From Aliishimia sp965369035 (GTDB taxonomy: Bacteria > Pseudomonadota > Alphaproteobacteria > Rhodobacterales > Rhodobacteraceae), in assembly GCA_965369035.1 (NCBI GenBank), contig CBDUPF010000213.1:1-7264 (forward strand): DNA of 7,264 nucleotides. The letters are read 5' to 3'. Of the stretch, positions 5,440 to 7,264 are shown piece by piece (position 1 is the first letter of the stretch; each line of letters starts with the position of its first letter). The notes under the pieces are model-generated. The model was not told the DNA's origin. It ran no database searches and was given only the letters and a program-made list of their open reading frames with translations. The position numbers and the translations under genes were made by a program.

Positions 5440-6762
5440 TTACCGCAACCGCGGGACGTCCTGCACCTTCGATCCGGACCGTTCAAGCGCGGGGGGTTTC
5501 GGACCGCCGGTCGCCCAGTCCAGCAACTCCACAGTGTGGACGACCGGAATCGGCGTGCCCGACCCGATCTGCATCATGCAGCCGATGTTTCCGGCGGCGA
5601 TCACATCGGGCGCCTTCGCCTCGAGCGTGCGGACCTTGCGCGCCTTCAATTTGGCCGAGATCTCCGGCTGCATCAGGTTGTAGGTTCCCGCCGACCCGCA
5701 GCAGAGGTGGCTGTCGGCAGGTTCGACCACGGTGAAACCCGCGCGCTTCAGCAGCGTCTTGGGGTGCGACTTGATCTGCTGCCCATGCTGGAGCGAGCAG
5801 GCGGCGTGATAGGCGACGACCATCTCCCGCGCCGGCGCTTCCGGCAGGTCGAGGGTCATCAGCACCTCGCTCACGTCCACCGCGATCTTCGACACCCGCG
5901 CGGCATCCGCGGCGAGCGGCTCGTTCCGGAACATGTGCCCGTAATCCTTGACCGTCGTCCCGCAGCCGGACGTGTTGACGACGATCGCGTCGAGCCCCTG
6001 CCCGTCCATTTCGCGCGTCCACGCCCGGATGTTCCGCGCCGCGGTCGCATGGCTTTCACCGGATTTGCCCATGTGGTGGGTAAGGGCCCCGCAGCAGCCT
6101 GCGCCTTCGGCGACCACGACCTCGCAGCCGAGGCGGGTCAACAGCCGGATGGTGGCGTCGTTGATGTCGGTGTTGAGCGCCCGCTGCGCGCAACCGGTCA
6201 TCAGGGCCACGCGCTTGCGCCGCTCGGTCTGTGCCGGAAAACTCTGCGGGTCGTCGTTCCGGCTGACCGGCGGGATATGTTTCGGCGCCATGTCGAGCAT
6301 CGCGCGCAGCCGCGCATCGGGGATCAGCGGCGCGAAGGGCCGCCCGATCTTCGCCAACAGCAATGCGATCCGGAAACGTGTGGGATATGGCAGGATCCGC
6401 GCCAGGACCCAGCGCAGCGCCCGATCTGTCACCGGCCGCTTGTACCGCGCCTCTATGTACGCGCGGGCGTGATCGACCAGATGCATGTAATGCACGCCCG
6501 AGGGACAGGTCGTCATGCAGGCGAGGCAGGACAGGCACCGGTCGATGTGCTTGACCGTCTTTTCGTCCGGGTCCCGGTCGTTCTCCAGCATGTCCTTGAT
6601 CAGGTAGATCCGGCCACGCGGGGAATCGAGCTCATCCCCCAGCACCTGGTAGGTCGGGCAGGTCGCCGTGCAGAACCCGCAGTGCACGCAGTTCCGCAGG
6701 ATCTCGTTCGACCGCGCGATGGCGGGGTCCTTCAACTGCGCTTCGGTAAATTTCGTCTGCAT
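5440..6762 (-). CDS. glcF: Glycolate oxidase iron-sulfur subunit GlcF
   Basis: The 440-residue iron-sulfur subunit of glycolate oxidase, which with the FAD subunits GlcD and GlcE oxidises glycolate to glyoxylate and passes electrons on at the cytoplasmic side of the membrane. Two ferredoxin-type [4Fe-4S] motifs are intact: Cys25, 28, 31 and 35 in CVHCGFCTATCP, and Cys76, 79, 82 and 86 in CLSCLACMTTCP. Two CCG (DUF224/cysteine-rich) domains follow, with the paired cysteines GCCGAL (222-227) and LCCGSAG (353-359). NTSGCG (263-268) and YHAACSLQHGQ (318-328) are the partner cysteine segments. Length is slightly above the usual ~410, through a polar C-terminal tail (418-440). The start lies 4 bases after the glcE stop, with only a weak ribosome binding site (GAGCGG), so translation is probably coupled to glcE. 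Related LutA/GlpC-type proteins share the domains, but the GlcE-like neighbour supports GlcF. Confidence 0.93.
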   Translation of the reverse strand: MQTKFTEAQLKDPAIARSNEILRNCVHCGFCTATCPTYQVLGDELDSPRGRIYLIKDMLENDRDPDEKTVKHIDRCLSCLACMTTCPSGVHYMHLVDHARAYIEARYKRPVTDRALRWVLARILPYPTRFRIALLLAKIGRPFAPLIPDARLRAMLDMAPKHIPPVSRNDDPQSFPAQTERRKRVALMTGCAQRALNTDINDATIRLLTRLGCEVVVAEGAGCCGALTHHMGKSGESHATAARNIRAWTREMDGQGLDAIVVNTSGCGTTVKDYGHMFRNEPLAADAARVSKIAVDVSEVLMTLDLPEAPAREMVVAYHAACSLQHGQQIKSHPKTLLKRAGFTVVEPADSHLCCGSAGTYNLMQPEISAKLKARKVRTLEAKAPDVIAAGNIGCMMQIGSGTPIPVVHTVELLDWATGGPKPPALERSGSKVQDVPRLR

Positions 6763-6766
6763 CCGC

Positions 6767-7264
6767 TCAGCCCGCCTCTGCCCGCGCAGGCGCGCGGGTT
6801 CCCATCAGCCCCGGGTTCAGGATGCCGCGCGGGTCGAACTTGGCCCGCAAGCCGGCGCTCAGCGCGGCGACGGCCGGCGCTTCGGGCTGGAACGTCCCGA
6901 GGCGTGTCCGCGTCTCCGCCGACGCACGAACCAGCGTCGCGTGGCCCGCATGACCGCCCAGCCGTGCACGCAGGTCGGTGCCTTCGGGCATCCGCAGCCA
7001 GACCAGACCGCCGCCCCAGTCGAGCAGCACGCTCTCCGCCTCGGCCCTTTCGATCACCGTGGGACCATCGCCGGGGCGCATGGAAACGCGCCACACATCC
7101 CCCGGAACCTGGGCAAACGCAGAGACGTCCCGGATTCGCTGCCAGGCCGCGGTGCTCTCGCTGCCCTCCAGAACTTCGGCATCGGTGCCCAGCCGTTCCG
7201 TCAACGCGCCGATGCGGTACTTCACACTGCCGCCAAAACCTTCCAGGCGTAGGAGGACCCGATC
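6767..7264 (-). CDS. glcE: Glycolate oxidase FAD-binding subunit GlcE, C-terminal part (5' end beyond window)
   Basis: The frame is open to the right edge of the window, so the start and the N-terminal FAD-binding domain are missing. About 165 residues remain of the usual ~350-400. The visible part begins DRVLLRLEGFGGSVKYRIG; the GTG at 7225 is an internal valine codon, not a start. It contains the C-terminal substrate-side domain of FAD-linked oxidases and ends with the family signature AKFDPRGILNPG near the C-terminus, followed by a short Ala-rich tail. LRLEGF and the position directly before glcF identify it as the GlcE subunit of glycolate oxidase rather than GlcD, which is longer and usually lies upstream. 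GlcE works with GlcD and GlcF, and all three are needed for activity in E. coli. Confidence 0.87.
   Translation of the reverse strand, partial: DRVLLRLEGFGGSVKYRIGALTERLGTDAEVLEGSESTAAWQRIRDVSAFAQVPGDVWRVSMRPGDGPTVIERAEAESVLLDWGGGLVWLRMPEGTDLRARLGGHAGHATLVRASAETRTRLGTFQPEAPAVAALSAGLRAKFDPRGILNPGLMGTRAPARAEAG

Noticed and set aside
6668..7252. Plus-strand 194-codon frame opposite glcE and glcF.
   Set aside because: It overlaps two genes with clear family motifs on the minus strand and shows no domain of its own.

Overview
The window is gene-dense, GC-rich DNA with no gene-free stretch above about 200 bases. The organism is most likely an alphaproteobacterium, probably Rhodobacteraceae/Roseobacter-like. 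This rests on strong GC bias at third codon positions, a GabD close to the proteobacterial type, a glcE-glcF pair, a periplasmic PQQ dehydrogenase with its own diheme cytochrome, and an alphaproteobacterial-style small heat-shock gene with a ROSE-like leader. Taxonomy is inferred from gene content, not from a marker gene.

Layout. The plus strand carries the left part. It begins with the 3' two thirds of gabD (succinate-semialdehyde dehydrogenase, cut by the window edge) and a strong intrinsic terminator. A 178-base intergenic region follows, with an inverted repeat that may be an activator site. Next is a two-gene operon: a periplasmic PQQ-dependent sugar/aldose-type dehydrogenase and a diheme c-type cytochrome, overlapping at GTGA. 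A shared hairpin at about 3037-3064 separates this operon from the minus-strand genes that converge on it.

The minus strand carries the right part. Reading in its own direction, it starts with the 3' end of glcE (cut by the right edge), then glcF, the FAD and iron-sulfur subunits of glycolate oxidase. Two paralogous secreted trypsin-like serine proteases follow, overlapping at ATGA. Last is an Hsp20-family small heat-shock protein.

How the genes work together. The PQQ enzyme should oxidise a sugar or related alcohol/aldehyde in the periplasm and pass electrons to the diheme cytochrome. GlcE/GlcF belong to glycolate oxidation to glyoxylate. GabD feeds succinate semialdehyde into the TCA cycle. 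These are separate transcription units with no shared pathway visible. The two proteases look like a coupled, duplicated export pair of unknown substrate.

The most striking regulatory structure is in front of hsp20. It combines a good sigma-32 (RpoH) promoter match, a leader of about 105 nt with a strong upstream hairpin, and a Shine-Dalgarno hairpin in which UCGCU pairs with AGGA around one bulged G. That is the signature of a ROSE-type RNA thermometer. I saw no tRNA, rRNA, CRISPR array, insertion sequence or clear sign of horizontal transfer.
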